Shown piece after piece: positions 33,508 through 46,795 of a stretch of DNA of 64,000 nt. The translations under genes and the position numbers were made by a program. Position 1 is the first letter of the stretch. Every line of letters begins with the position of its first letter. The stretch spans positions 5,415,501 through 5,479,500 of the forward strand of contig OZ005699.1 in the NCBI GenBank assembly GCA_963930775.1, given 5' to 3'. Source of the DNA: Cliona cf. orientalis. Its lineage: Eukaryota; Porifera; Demospongiae; Clionaida; Clionaidae. Under the pieces are notes generated by a model. It ran no database searches. It was not told where the DNA came from and was given only the letters and a program-made list of their open reading frames with translations.

Positions 33508-36396
33508 GATCTATCTGAGATTCGATACCACTTCACAACATGTGGGAAACAAGGTAATTCTGGGCCGGAGTTTTCACAGTGTGAACAAGAGTATTCTAGA
33601 ATGCAATCTCCAATCACAAATGGTGGATTCTTGCTTGACTTTGCTGATACCACAAATGGATCTGATTATTATAGCGGGGCACAGCAATTCAGAGTTCCTA
33701 GGACTGGGCATTATAATGTAACAGTAGCGGGAGCTGCAGGTGGGAGAGGGATTTGTAGCACTACATCAGGAAGAGGACTCAGGTGGAAAGGAACAGTTTC
33801 TCTCTCAAAAGATCAATTTTAGTTGGCCAGAAAGGTGTGGGGCCTTGCGATCAAGCAGCGACAAGAGTTGAGGATCTAGTAGTGTGCCAAAGTCCTCCTA
33901 CTAATCTCACTGAGGTCGTGGGTTGTTGACAAGAGTGGATAGCTTGGATTAATAGCTACTCAAGTCAGCTTTCCGATAGGGCACATATTAAGAACCTTGT
34001 TGGAGGTGGAGGAGGAGGAGGAGCGAGTTTCATTTTGTTACAAGAAAGTGAGAGCGTTACCAATCTGCCTTTCGTCATATATAGCACCTGGAGGAGGTGG
34101 ATCTGCAGCTGTGGAAAGCTATGATTTATTCAATCGTGTATCCAGACCAAGTTCAGATGATACATTATCCGATGAGGAACTATATTATCTATTAATTAAT
34201 GCTCAAACTGCCTTATATCCTTCTATTCCAGGCGCTATGGTAGAAGCATCACATGGCTTTATCAATACTTCGATGCTCAATATTCTGTCTCCCAGTTTGA
34301 GACCAGGAACTGGTGCCGGGTGGCTGGAGTGCAGTTGCATCAGAATTTTATCAAGATGGTGGGGCACTGGGATCACAAATACAATTCGCAATCGGAGGAC
34401 TGGGGTGTTTCCAGGAGCTGCAAAGACAAATTACAGCGCAAGTTCCACTAAGCAATGTGAATGAAGGTTTTGGGGGAGGTGGGGGTCAGTGTGGAGGAGG
34501 AGGAGCTGGAGGAGGCTACACTGGAGGTACAGTCTTTGCCTCACTTTACGATGTCCCTAGTGGTGGGGGATACTTCTTGGGACCACAGAGTGCGCCCCAA
34601 GGTGCTGGCTATGATAATGCTAGTTTCACGCAACTGAGTATTGATCTGAACCCAGGAGAAGATGGGTTTGTGGATATAGTACCAGCAGACTGTGGCTGTG
34701 CTGATGATTGCATTGTTGATCAGGAAATGTTTCAGTGTTCTTGTTCCAGTGGATTTCAACTCCATCCCAATGGAAGGGATTGTTTTCGAGGTAAGATCTT
34801 GTACATAATGATACATCATCTCATGTAGCTACAGTTATTGTGTCTCTGTACAAAAGTCCCATAGACTAACTACAATTAGTACTTATTCACATAGTGATTG
34901 CACACTTACTGGCCGGTAGTAGCGCGTGCTGAACCAATCAGATCGTACGTACGGATCATAGCAACAAGCACTAGCCCAGCCACTGTGCATGGCATTGTGG
35001 AGGAGGACAGGGAAGGCGTAAAATTTGTGGAAGTTGTCAAGCTAGACCCTTCCTGTTTGCTTGTATCTGTCTCTCTGTTGTTAGAAAGTTGAGCTCTACG
35101 AGTGAAATGGTGACCGACTCCTGTAGCTACTCATGCATAATTATTATGACAGTGAGGCATGGTCAGAACTTTAGCTAGTTTCTGTGATTATCGAAGTAGT
35201 CAATCACTTATGTGTATTATGTTCGCTCCATATGTCTAACAGGAAGTGAAATCAATGTCATATTGCAGTCTTCAAGGGAACAAGGGGGTATCACCTTCAC
35301 TCCTATAGTCTTGAAAAAATCATATGAAATATTTGGTCTGAGTGTAGTACTGGAGAGCATTGGTACAGATGCTGTCTCTTTATGCCGTATTTTCTTCATT
35401 GGAAACAACAGTGAGATTGTTGCTATTACAGGAGCAGTCAGGTCAGCAATATAAAGGATTGTTATTGATACTGATACTTAAGCTGTCAACAAGCACTTGA
35501 CCTATTAATAGGACAAGAATTATTGATCTAGCTATAGCTTACAACAGTAATGTTAATTGTTATAGGCATAAACATGTACACATGTACAGGGAAAGTGGAG
35601 TTGCAATTGATCTTCTTGCTAGAGTGAATAATGGCAACGTTACCAACATTGGCTATCAGGCACTACTGAGGATATCTATTACTGTGACTGGTGCACTTCT
35701 GCATGGTCAGCTTAGGACGTTGCTCAGTATCAGGAATGTCAATAGGACTGAACATCAGCATAATAGGATCAGAAAGTGAAGGTATACAGCAGCTATCAGT
35801 GACCATGGCATACTGATGCATTAGTAAGAATTACTGTTCAAGACCAAGTCCTGATACTGATGCATTAATTAGTACGTAAGAATTGTTGTTCAAGATCAGG
35901 TCCTGATTAATCCATTATAGTTTGAGATATGACCAGATTCTAATAGTAAAAAAGGTTATTTATGGCGGCAGACACACATAATATATATATGTAAACACTG
36001 AATACTGTATACGTATACAGTATGTGGTTATCTCAGTTTCGTGCGTTCTTTTCTGGATCGTTAAACAATAGCAATCCTCTGTATTCTAGGTTGAACAACT
36101 TAATGTTGATTGAGCTCTTTCCGAAACATCGTAGATTCAATGGACCACTAAGAATAATTTCATCTCCTCTGTATTCACTACAGTGTACATATAATTAATA
36201 GTAGCCAATTAGACTCTATGCAAAAAACTTAGAATACATAATTAGGTTAAATTTTAAATTGTTTACAGTGAATTGATTCAATGGTAATAGCGTGTGGATT
36301 TGGCATTATGTTAATTAGCTAATAACCACATGCAGAAAGGAAAATTGATACGTACTAGCAGGAGTACATTATAAGGAGTGTGCAACGCACACAGTA

Positions 36397-36653
36397 GTAG
36401 TACAAACATCTGTTTCCAGATTTGACATCACAACCACCCTTGTACATGGGCCTGAATATCATTAAAAGGTACTTAAGTTGCAACCACTGAGTTACATTCT
36501 GTATAATAATATTATATTGCTGCAGATGCAGCTAGTTACTATCAAAACACTGATAGGACAGTGCAGACACAACATTCATGGCTTCATGGTTTTAGTGGTT
36601 GCATATTAATGATATTCTGTGACATCAAATCTGGAAAGAGATGATTGTACTAC
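36397..36653. repeat. Intronic MITE with 36-bp inverted ends
   Basis: GTAGTACAAACATCTGTTTCC...TTTGACATCACA at 36397-36432 is inverted at 36618-36653 with few mismatches. It lies in the intron before the TM exon. Confidence 0.75.
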
Positions 36654-38381
36654 ATCTAGTAATTTTAACAGGGACGTAGCTAGCATGCAACTGCACTGGC
36701 GACATTCATGGTATAAATTTTAATTTTCTGGTTTTAAGATATTTACATTAGCACTGATACAGTGTCATAGTATAATGTTAACATTATACATTAATTTTGG
36801 TCATAATTAAATATGATTTGTTGCTCTTAACAGGCCCACATTGGTCATAGTTAGATTAATTCTGAGTCTTCATCTGTTATCACTCGTATGTTGTTCTTAA
36901 CCTTGATATATTATAGCACTAACAGAGAAAAACTTTGACAGACTTGACTATGAAGTAGCATTAACTTTTGCCAACCAGCTGCTCCCAGTTCAACCAATAG
37001 AAACTATAAATGACGTTACTGATAATAAGAATATTATTATTGGTGCTGTGGTTGGTGTGATTTTACTATTGACCCTCTTGTCAATTGTTGGTGTTGTGAG
37101 CTTTATTCTCTGTAGGCGATTAAAGTAAGTTGCATGCATGATGATAATTAATACTGGTAATAATAATTATTGTTACTATGCCAATAGTACTGATAAATTA
37201 ATGTGGAAACATTATATCATATATACTGGCCATGGCCTGGTATGGTCTAATTATTATCTATTTTGTGACACAATTGGGGGAATCAATAATTATTATTGAT
37301 TTTATCACTAGGAAATGATCCATAGACGTAGTTTATTATTGTCCAGGAGTTTATAATGCTTACATGTATGCTGCTCAATAATTCAGCATTGAGCATTGCA
37401 ATGAGCTCAGATAACAAAAGAGAATAGAGGCCTAGTCCACGCTATTATATAAATAGAATCTGTTGGTAGCATTATGGTGCTTCCTTTTTGAGTACTTGTG
37501 GCTTAGTCAGTCAGCTATCCAAGAAATTTGCTAGCTTACTCGCCATAGTCACCATGATCTCATTTGCAGTACCTGAAATGCCAATGAAACCAACTGAATC
37601 AACTCAAGTACCTCTGAGAGCTCAGGCGATGTTCTCTTGAATCAAGCTTAGTAGTACCAGTTACTATACATTATGCTAAGTGTCCCATGGATATAGCATT
37701 ACGTCCAATATTCTTAGAAGCTAGGATTCCTGCTTAATGCCGCATGACTGGCATTCATATTGTGAGGTCGCCTACTGGCAACAGTTCCACGGCCAGACGT
37801 TATTTTGAGTCTCACTCAAACCATTTCTGCATGGTGATGTCTCATATCGGTAACAGACAAAAATTGCATAGGTCAGACAGCAATGATGTCGTAGTTACTA
37901 TGATTATTATAATTACTATACTAGGTTGTCAAATCAAGAGCCCAACAAAGCTACACGGAACACATTTTCAATGAACAGTTATGACACACATTATTTTACT
38001 GCTCATCATAATACTACACCGAAAATAGGTGAACAGTGAATATAATGATAATGTCCCTGGTAATTAAATGACACTAAAACATAACGTGGGAGCTTATCTG
38101 GGATGTTTGTACGAGAGATGCTTCATTGGTATAATATAGGCGTTTACCTGGGATTGGTATACTTACCCGGGAATGGGCACTTGCAATTGCCTGAGACACT
38201 ACGATTAATCTTTACATGTTTTGCTGGCCAATTTTTCTTCCTTTCTTTCAGTAAGAGGAAAAAAAAAGAAGAGTGTGGCCATCATTGGATTTTGTGATAT
38301 TGCAATAATATTATTATTACAAATAATATCATGTTTTGGATCTTGGCTTATTTTGTGGATTTGATATTATTTCACTAGTAA

Positions 38382-40026
38382 AATACCACAGATGCTGTTA
38401 TAAATTCCAATTATGAACTCCCAACCATTTCTCATCAAGATCTGTCTTTAAAGAACCTGATAGGAGAAGGTATGAAGTACTAGTAACATTGAGCTATGTG
38501 TAATCATATAATAATTATTATGGTTATGTCTACTACATAATTATTGTGAATCTAAGGTCAAACTCTAATCTTACATCTGGCTCAGAATGTAATATGATGC
38601 TTGCTTCATATGCGTGCTTGATGCAGTTTTCAAACACAAGGACTTAAATTCTAACCTACTTTAAAATTATCTTAATATTTGCAGGTACAGTTTTTAGTGA
38701 AACTAAGGCAAAATTAATTGCTAATTTAGCACCTGCAAATAAAAGTGTCCTTACAGTAGAATTGGTTAATTAGCTATAATCTGAATGTAGGAGATTTTGG
38801 GATACTGTGCTGAGGTTCAGACAACACAGAATGAAAAAAAGGACTGTAGCTGCTAAAACCATTAAAGGTAATACAAGCATAATGAACTAGCCTGGTACTA
38901 TATTATGCTATTTTGCTATGTAATGTACTACAGGGAGTCTTAGCCAAAATGAAATTGATCAATTAAAGAAGGAATATAGGATAATGTGTCAACTTAACAT
39001 TCTAATGTCCTGACGCCACTTGGTATCTGTTTGGAGTTGGAAGTGCCCTATCTTATTATGCCCCTCATGGAGAGAGGTAGCTTGTTGATGTATCTGAGGA
39101 AGGAAAAAGATAACCTTCTTATGCCCAAAGATACAGAAGTAGATCTGGTACATAATATTGGCATTGCACGTGCACGAGTATGGTTAAATGATCATTATCC
39201 AAATAATATCATAGTTAGATGTTAACAGGCATGCATGCTACATACATAGGTCATGATTGCTCAAAAAAGACTTTTTGACATGTGCCATCAGATTGCCAAA
39301 GGAATGGAGTACATTGCTGGCCTAAACTTGATTCATAGGGATCTGGCAGCAAGGAACTGCATGTAAGTAAATATGGCTATGCAACGTATTTCTAAAGTCT
39401 GAGTCGACTACTGAGTTCATCATTATAATAATGCATATTATGCACCTACCTCATTCTCTATGCAGGATTGATCGAAAACGCAACATTTAGAGTGTCCGAC
39501 TTTGGTCTTGCTGAGAGCATTTATACGTCAACTTACATCAGAATGAAGAACCATGGAGAAGTTAAACTTCCTATAAAATGGATGGCTCCTGAGAGTATCA
39601 GTTATGGAATTTTTCTGAGAAAACTGACTTGGTAATGATATAATGATATAACTTGTTAGTATTGATTCTTAATCCAATCTTTGCATGGCCAAAACTCATT
39701 TGCAGTGGTCATTTGGAGTGACATGCTGGGAAATATTTTCTGGTGGTAAAACTCCATATCCTGGTATTCATCCATTGACTGTTGTCAAATGATTGAGAAA
39801 GGATATCGTATGGAGATACCAAGGAATGTTGCATGTACCAATAAAATGTAAGCAATAACATACTCAAACATGTTAAAATTAATATTCCTGATTAATTTTA
39901 TCATAGGTACACCCTGATGACGGAATGCTGGAATGCTGATAGCGAACACAGACCTACATTCTCAGATATGGTTGAGAATTTAGCACATGAACTAGATCAG
40001 CTGTCGGATTTTGCAGTTATAATTTA
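38382..40026 (+). other. Tyrosine kinase domain segment of the receptor gene
   Basis: Ordered motifs across six or more exons: LKNLIGEG (glycine loop start, to 38469), VAAKTIK (catalytic Lys, about 38850), PLMERGSLLMYL hinge (39055-39100), HRDLAARNC (39250-39362), MIDRKRNI then VSDFGLAES (39466 on), IKWMAPES, WSFGVTCWEIFSGGKTPYPG (39706 on) and CWNADSEHRPTF (39908-39985). It ends at TAA 40024-40026. HRDLAARN identifies the receptor-type tyrosine kinase subclass. All catalytic residues are retained, which argues against old decay. Confidence 0.85.
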
Positions 40027-41049
40027 AAAGTATAAATATAGAATATTATATTATGTATAGCTAGCAGTTTTATCTAAGCTTTTGGCATCACATGTGTATA
40101 CATATAATATTATTATTATGCATAATATGGTTCTATGCTTGCACATTTATACCAGGTCCTATAAAAAATACCAACCACAGGGGACGCTATAGCTAGATGC
40201 ATTTTTGTGGGGGCTGTCTGATTCTACTGTCTTGTATGAGCTTGGTATGCACATTTAGCCAGCCAGACCATCTTCTTCCTGCAAGGGTCAGCCATGCCAG
40301 ACTAGCCTGCAATAGGCAGGCGTGGCCAATAAAAGTGGTATTTATGATGCTCGTGAGTTTTTTAAACATTGTGGACGTTGGATGCACCAGTAGCAATACA
40401 AGGCTAAAATGTGTATAGCTACCACCTCAAAAAAAAGAGCGATAGCTTTGGTATCAGTTTAAAGACTTGCTACAAAATTGTGTATCAAAATTTGCAATGC
40501 ATTAAGCTACAAGGATTGGCTCTCTACACTGACTTTAGACTACACTTAACTTTTTATTGTTATGCAACATTACAGTATACATAATGATAATAGTACAAAG
40601 TAAACCACGAGGTACAAAGCGCATCAGTGCAGCTCCCATCTGAACATGCACTGCACATAGAGTATGATAATGTGCATGGGCAAGTTTCACATTTTAAAAT
40701 AGCATGTGGGCAGTGGACCATGCAGAAACCAGATTAGCTACCGCTTGGAGAGGCCTTACAGGGTTAATTACGTGCATACTACAGTATAATAATTATAGTC
40801 TTCATAGGTCACTTGAGGTTACTCTGACATTGCTATCCAATCTTACTGCATAGATATGGCTAGCAGGTAACGTGACCATGCGACTTTCAGTTAACAAGTA
40901 ATAGTATATAGTATTATTGTTATTGTCTACAAGCCATGGAATTTCAAACATGCACATGCAGTCATGGACGGTCGACCAAGTGCAGTACATCTATGATGGT
41001 CAGACAAGCACAGTAGTAGTCAGCATAATAGATTGTACAAGAAATTTAA
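40027..41049. other. Spacer between receptor kinase and beta-helix gene
   Basis: No gene. AT-rich. The promoter of the next gene should lie here; no clear element was identified. Confidence 0.4.
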
Positions 41050-44000
41050 ATGAAATCTTTTTTCTTCTTTTCTGGGCTGTCAGTTGGGATATTCTGCATC
41101 CGAGCTGAGCTTGATACCAAGAATGGTGTGGTCTATTGTGTCTCACCTACAAAGTCACTCAGTTCTTGCCCTGGAAACGGCAGCTGCCCACCTGGTCAGC
41201 TCTGTCACACAATGGACTATTTAGCTGAGCATAGCAGTGAGTTCTTTTCACCAAATCATGTCAGTGTAACACTGATATTCATGCGTGGAATCCACAATTA
41301 TACAAAGCACATGACTGTACAAAATCTACACTCATTAGCCATGAAAGGAGTAGCAGAATCCAGAGAGAATGTCATCATTGATCATCGGTTATTTATCACA
41401 CAAATTGATAAACACAATTGCACAATTATTCAGTTTTTCAATGTTAATTTTGTGAATGTTACAAATTTGACAATGAGATGTCCTGCAATAAATCTCAAAG
41501 AGAGCCACATTACAGTGAAGAATTCCGATGTCTCTGGCTATCCAGGCGCAGTTGATACGTTACCCTTCATTAATGTCACAGGCAAAGGTTCACAAGCTTT
41601 ACTGGACAACTGCACATTCAAAGAAAACTGCTTTGTTACAAGTAATTACAGCGGCACGATAATTGTGAGCAATAGCACATTTCAGTCATATAAGCATCAA
41701 ATTAATTCAATGATTATGGCATTTTCTACTGCAGTAATATTAGCAGGAAATGTAAACTTCAGTAATAGTGTTACTGGAGCCATTAAACTATATTTATCAT
41801 CAGGTACGGCAGTATTTCTACGAATTATTCATCCAGAGTTCAAATCTTCACTTAATATCTCAACTGTGTATTTGTGAACCTAACAAGCAACAGTAATGGA
41901 GGAGCAGTGTATGGAGAGAATGGAATGATGTATATTGGTGTTAGGACAAGGGTTATCTTTATGCACAATACTGCTACTTACATGGATGGAGCAGCTTATC
42001 TGTTAAATTCGATGATCATTATAGCTGCTAAGTCATATGTAACATTTACATACTAGAGCTCTATAGAGCACATACCCCGCGCGCTCTGTAGCCACTGTAG
42101 CGTAGTATTGCAACGCTCTGAGCCATAGCTGTTTATGATTTGACGACCCTTTCCAACACAGAGCTTGAGCATGCGCAGTCGCATCAGCTTGCTATTATGC
42201 TAAAAGAGTGGGCGTGGTCGATAAACCACAGGCATGCTGAACAGAAAATACACGATTTGTAGCACTACTAAGCCTTTTTGAGCAATTCGAAGCGCGTACA
42301 AACCAGTTTTGCACCGATATCTACCGATTGGTTGTGCTTACAGCACGCATAGATGCCTAGAACGCGAGATCTGGCGATTTTCGTGCCGACAACGACGACG
42401 ACAACGACAACAGACAATTGCTTTACCCCTTGCGCATGCGCGCGGGGTAATAACTGTGCTGCTTATCGTGAAGGTGGAGCAGTTTGGCTTACAATGGAAC
42501 ATGGATTGTTGAATCTGAGGCAAGCCTGAAGTTCAGCCACAATTTTGCAGGTTAGCTACATTGGTGGAGCAGTTATACTAATAAAGGAGAATTGATCACA
42601 GATACTCATGCAAGGCTGAGCTTCTACAACAATTCATCTAATCAAGGAGTAGCTCTCTACTTAGATAATTCAGCAGTCGCTGTGAATGGATGCACTATCT
42701 TTTACAATAACACAGCTAGCACCTATGGAGGAGCCATGTACTTCTTATATGGATCCATGCATATTAAATGATCTGTGAAATTCATTACGAACACTGCACA
42801 AATTCAAGGTGGTGCAATATATATAGAATCAAGTATCCACTCCTCTATCGTTGTTGACAATTCATCCAAATTACTCCTCTTCAACAACTCTGCATTTCAA
42901 GGAGGTGCTCTCTACATCCAACCATCATCGTTTGCAATCACTGTTGGATATCAGTTGAGTGTTCAATTTATAAGCAAGTTAACACAGCATTAGATGTTGG
43001 TGGAGCAGTGTATGCTGAGATGCAGCCCGCAGCACCATATTTATTCATGATCACCGACTACTCTGCACAAATTGCTTTTTTAAGAAACCACGCAAATCGT
43101 GGTATTGGTCACCACATGTATGGGACTAGTGTAAGGAGTGCTAGATGTGACCCCTATCATACATCATTAGTTAATAAACTAGGGAAACCTTACTGCTGGC
43201 ATAACACCATAACAGCTAAGGGATACATCAACATCTCCTTTGACCCTGGTGCAAACGAGACCCTGTCCCCTGTATCCTCTGCCCCTCAGCGTGTGTGTCT
43301 CTGTGATTCCAACAGCAGACCACAGTGTGCTAATTTCTCTCTAACTTTCACCAATGTCAGCATTTATCATGGTGAAACCTTTACACTATCTGCTCATGTT
43401 GTCGGTTATGACTTTGGAACTACGGTTAGTGTAGTCCATGCTGGATTCCTCAATCTGAACCCATTCTCACAAGCAGGACAATCACAGGACAATCAGCAAG
43501 TGAATAGCAGTAAAACATGCACTAACTTAGAGTATACTGTGTTGACTCAACAAAACAGAGAAATCCTGGCATTACAAATATCAGTTCTGCCGGTATCTTT
43601 TAGCACTTCACTCTCAGGATACAAGAGAATGACAAGTAGTGCCATAGCTGATTACGATTCACATGACAATTAATGCAGGTTGTCTTAGAGGAAATTTATT
43701 AACAATGCCAGTTTTTGTTAATATCACTCTACTTCCAGGCTGTCTTCCAGGATTGACTTTAAATCATGACCTCACTAAATGCAGCTGCTCTCCTGTTACC
43801 TAATCATTTTAAGTGCTCAATACGAAACAAAAGTGGTCTCCTGCAGTGGAACAGCACCGTGTGGGTGAATGCAACTTTTAGTGACAGTCATGGCACTGGT
43901 ATTATCTATAACAGATTCTGTCCACTACTCTATTGCAAGTCAGGCAACAAAACAGTTAACATTGGGGATGATCCCAGCAAGCAATGTGACTCCAATCGAA

Positions 44001-45301
44001 CTGGTATCCTATGTGGTGCCTGTAAGGATAACTTCAGCCTGGCAATCGGATCTTCTCAGTGCATTGAATGTCCCAACAGTCATAATGTGGCACTCCTACT
44101 TGTCTTTGCTGCTGCTGGTGTCCTCCTTGTGTTCTTTATCCTTGCACTAAACCTCACTGTCACTCAAGGACTCGTTAATGGAGTCATCTTCTATGCTAAC
44201 ACAGTATGGGCCTATAAAATGATATTCTTCCAATCAGCAATACAAAAGAATCATCTATTCACATTTCTTCAAGTTTTTGTTGCATGGCTCAACTTGGATT
44301 TTGGAATTGAATGTTGCTTTTTTGTAGGATTGAATACTTATTGGAAGACTTAGTTACAGTTTCTATTCCCATTCTACACCTGGGCCATTGCTGGTGTCAT
44401 TATTGCTTGCCAATACTCCTCTCGCCTTACTAACCTCATCGGCAGCAGAGCTGTTCCTCTTCTAGCCACACTCTTCCTTCTATCTTACATGAAGCTCCTT
44501 CGTACAGTAATAGATGCCACCTCAGTTGCAGTGATAGCACAGTACCCACAAAATATCTCCTATGCTGTGTGGTACCTTGATGGAAATCTACGCTACTGCC
44601 AGCATCCTCACATCTACCTTTTCATAGCAGCCATTGCTACTCTTGTGTTCCTGTGGCTTCCCTGCACATTCTTGCTTCTATTCATGATCATACAGCCTCT
44701 GAGGAGAGTGTCTCATCTGTGGCCATTCAAGTGGATCAATAAGCTTGCCCCTGTCTATGATACTTACCTTTCTCCTTTAAAGGACAAGCACCAATACTGG
44801 TTTGGATTAATGCTTCTTGTTCGTGGAATAGTTCTGATCCTATTGGCAGTAACTTCAGTGGCTAATCCAGAGTTGAATGTGTTCGTACTATTCTTATTCA
44901 TAACCTTCTTACTTTTCTTCATGTCTATAAAGTATATCTTTAAGCAAATGACTGTGAAACTTCTTGAAAGGACTACCTTACTGAACTTGATTATCTTGAG
45001 TGCTGGAACTTTGTACAAGTGGGAATCTACTGAGTCAAAGTCAACCTTGCTTATAGTATCAATTGGAATCACTTTTGCTCAATTCTGTGCCATTATTGTG
45101 TCGAATTTGATCAAGCCTTGTATCAATGCTGGTTGGAGGTGTAGACAAAATCAAAGCAGCTATCACATAATTGATGAGCGTATTAGTGAAGAAATCACTC
45201 ATGAGCGAATTGAAGATCCTGAACTTGAATCTCTGATCAACTGCGCCCCTCGACCTGTTAAATACACGGCAACTGTTATAAATACCAAAGTCAGCACTTA
45301 A
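41050..45301 (+). CDS. Beta-helix (Pmp-like GGAxY) ectodomain plus multi-TM protein, frame broken
   Basis: Starts with a signal-peptide-like MKSFFFFSGLSVGIFC and a Cys-rich head (CPGNGSCPPGQLC). A long Asn-rich region with many N-x-S/T sites follows. Repeats of the form GGAVY/GGAIY/GGALY spaced by about 25-40 residues (41890-43030) match the 'polymorphic membrane protein' style right-handed beta-helix. A Cys motif (GILCGACKDNFSLAIGSSQC, about 44008-44070) leads into about 9-10 hydrophobic helices (44085-45120) and a short hydrophilic tail ending at TAA 45299-45301. The frame is interrupted at about 41876, 42515, 42770, 42990, 43672, 43800 and 44350, and by a family A repeat at 42053-42447. 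Many sponge genes have this architecture. Function is unknown; adhesion or sensing at the cell surface is an inference. Confidence 0.75.
42053..42447 (-). repeat. Family A repeat, copy A3, inserted in beta-helix gene
   Basis: Inverted relative to A1/A2: CTAGAGCTCTATAGAGCACA start and GCGCATGCGCGCGGGG end. Coding sequence stops exactly at its left edge (YVTFTY) and resumes at its right edge (NCAAYREGGAVW). No GT/AG at the borders, so it is not a simple intron. Confidence 0.85.
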
Positions 45302-46197
45302 CAGTAAATTAAAATGTAAAAACTGTATACAGCTAGAGTAGCTCCAATATAATTAATAATCCCCTCTTTGATTCCAAACATTATTTGTCAATGTGTGTAT
45401 AACTCTGACTGGTAGCTATTTGGATGCGTATGCATGTTTATTTGTTTTATATTATACTTAATAATAATTCATGCAGGAGCACTGGTTAAAGTGATCAGTT
45501 TGTATATGATGAAGTATAACATTGTTTTCAGTTTTCTTATAATAATTATTATTTAATTTATTATTATATCTGCATGGAACTTATAAGGAGACGATGATTC
45601 TCTGCAGACAACTTAACTGTTTAGTAAACTTGCTGATATTTCGACTCAGGCTATTCCAGATAATTACAATGCAGTACCAATGTTGAGGAAACTTTTGTCA
45701 AAATCCTTATTCTATGCAATTACCTCCCAATACGTAATCAAAAACACCATATTGTTATACATAATCAAGCACAATTCTTCAGCCCTCAATGTAATTACAT
45801 ACTCACTCCCCCGGCCGCCTCCCTCATTATGGTGATTATACATGCCCATACTCCCAGTACCTCCTCTGATGAAGTTACAGTGGTCTTTTTGGGTGGTTTG
45901 GGCTGTTTTGAGAAGTCAAGCTGCAGGCTTGGTGTGCATGTGTTGGTAGAATTTCTCACGCTAACTTCGAAAAGGATTGAATTGAGAAGATGTAAAATTC
46001 CCCATCTTGATATTAATTTTGGGCTGATTTGTGTCGTAAGGGTGTGGTCTTATGTCTCACCCTGGAAACATTGCATCTGTCCACCTGGTCAGCTCTTGAT
46101 TTATTGCACAATGGTATTTAACCAAGCCAGACAGTGAATTCAGACAAGCACCAATATTCATGTGTGGAGTCGACATGTTTGCCACATGTGGTCTCGT
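45302..46197 (+). pseudogene. Spacer with truncated second copy of beta-helix gene start
   Basis: Around 46020-46130, GTGTGGTCTTATGTCTCACC...CCACCTGGTCAGCTCT parallels the Cys-rich head at 41125-41205 (GTGTGGTCTATTGTGTCTCACC, same CCACCTGGTCAGCTCT), but stops break the frame. This is a relic of a tandem paralogue. 45650-45800 carries an end similar to the outer element at 14141. Confidence 0.55.
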
Positions 46198-46795
46198 AGG
46201 CTACAATTGTAAGAGTTAAACGTATGCAAAAATGCTTATGGGCTAGTAGCTGCCCTGTGTTTTCTCTTCGAGCTTGCTTGCAATTGCAGATAAGACGAAG
46301 GATCTGTGGTACTCTAGTAGAGTTTGGCTGCTGTAAATACAGATATGAAAGTACCTGTGCATGTCACATCTGTGCATGTCACAGTAACTAGAATAATTCA
46401 CCTGCTATCAATACCGGTGGCTATGAATGGGTCTGTGGTGCTCTAATAGCTACAGTTCGGCTGCTATCAACACAGATATGAATAAATGCGAAGGCCTCCA
46501 TCTATGTTAATAGGTTAAGCCTGAACCAACATGTATACAATATGCTGTGATGAATATCCACTTTCAGGATCCATAATTATGTCAGTAGCTAGATTCTTTT
46601 TATTATTAATCTTTAGATGGAATATAGAACTTAGCTCCTAGGTGCCATGTTTGCTCTCTGAAATTTTCCTCAATACTATTATCAGATGGATCCGACGTCT
46701 CATCTGCAATTGCAAGCAAGCTCAACGAGAAAACACAGGGCAGCTACTAGCCCATGAGCATTTATGCATACATTTAACTCTTACAACTGTAGCCT
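46198..46795. repeat. MITE with about 100-bp TIRs
   Basis: The left arm 46198-46297 (AGGCTACAATTGTAAGAGTT...) and inverted right arm 46694-46795 are about 90 percent identical by eye and share GGGCTAGTAGCTGCCCTGTG. The interior repeats GATCTGTGGT...CTCTA-like units. Target duplication not resolved. Confidence 0.85.

Larger units (their letters stand above)
33508..40026 (+). pseudogene. Receptor tyrosine kinase, ALK/LTK-like ectodomain, broken frame
   Basis: Exon 33508-34790 encodes the start of an ALK/LTK-type glycine-rich domain (HFTTCGKQGNSGPEFSQCE), glycine runs (GGGGGGASFILL, GGGGGQCGGGGAGGGY) and a Cys-rich EGF-like end (CGCADDCIV...CSCSSGFQLHPNGRDC). Exons 35243-35441 and about 35590-35781 are of unknown fold. 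Exon 36917-37124 holds one TM helix (IIIGAVVGVILLLTLLSIVG) and a basic stop-transfer. Pieces from about 38382 to 40026 form the kinase domain. At least five single-base frame breaks occur, three in T runs (33817-33820, 39486-39488, 39609-39614) and one in an A run (39787-39789). It may be a real gene with consensus errors. The 5' end with signal peptide was not found. Confidence 0.8.

Noticed and set aside
42309..42523. Frames inside family A repeat A3
   Set aside because: Arise from the GTC/GTT-rich repeat and occur on both strands.
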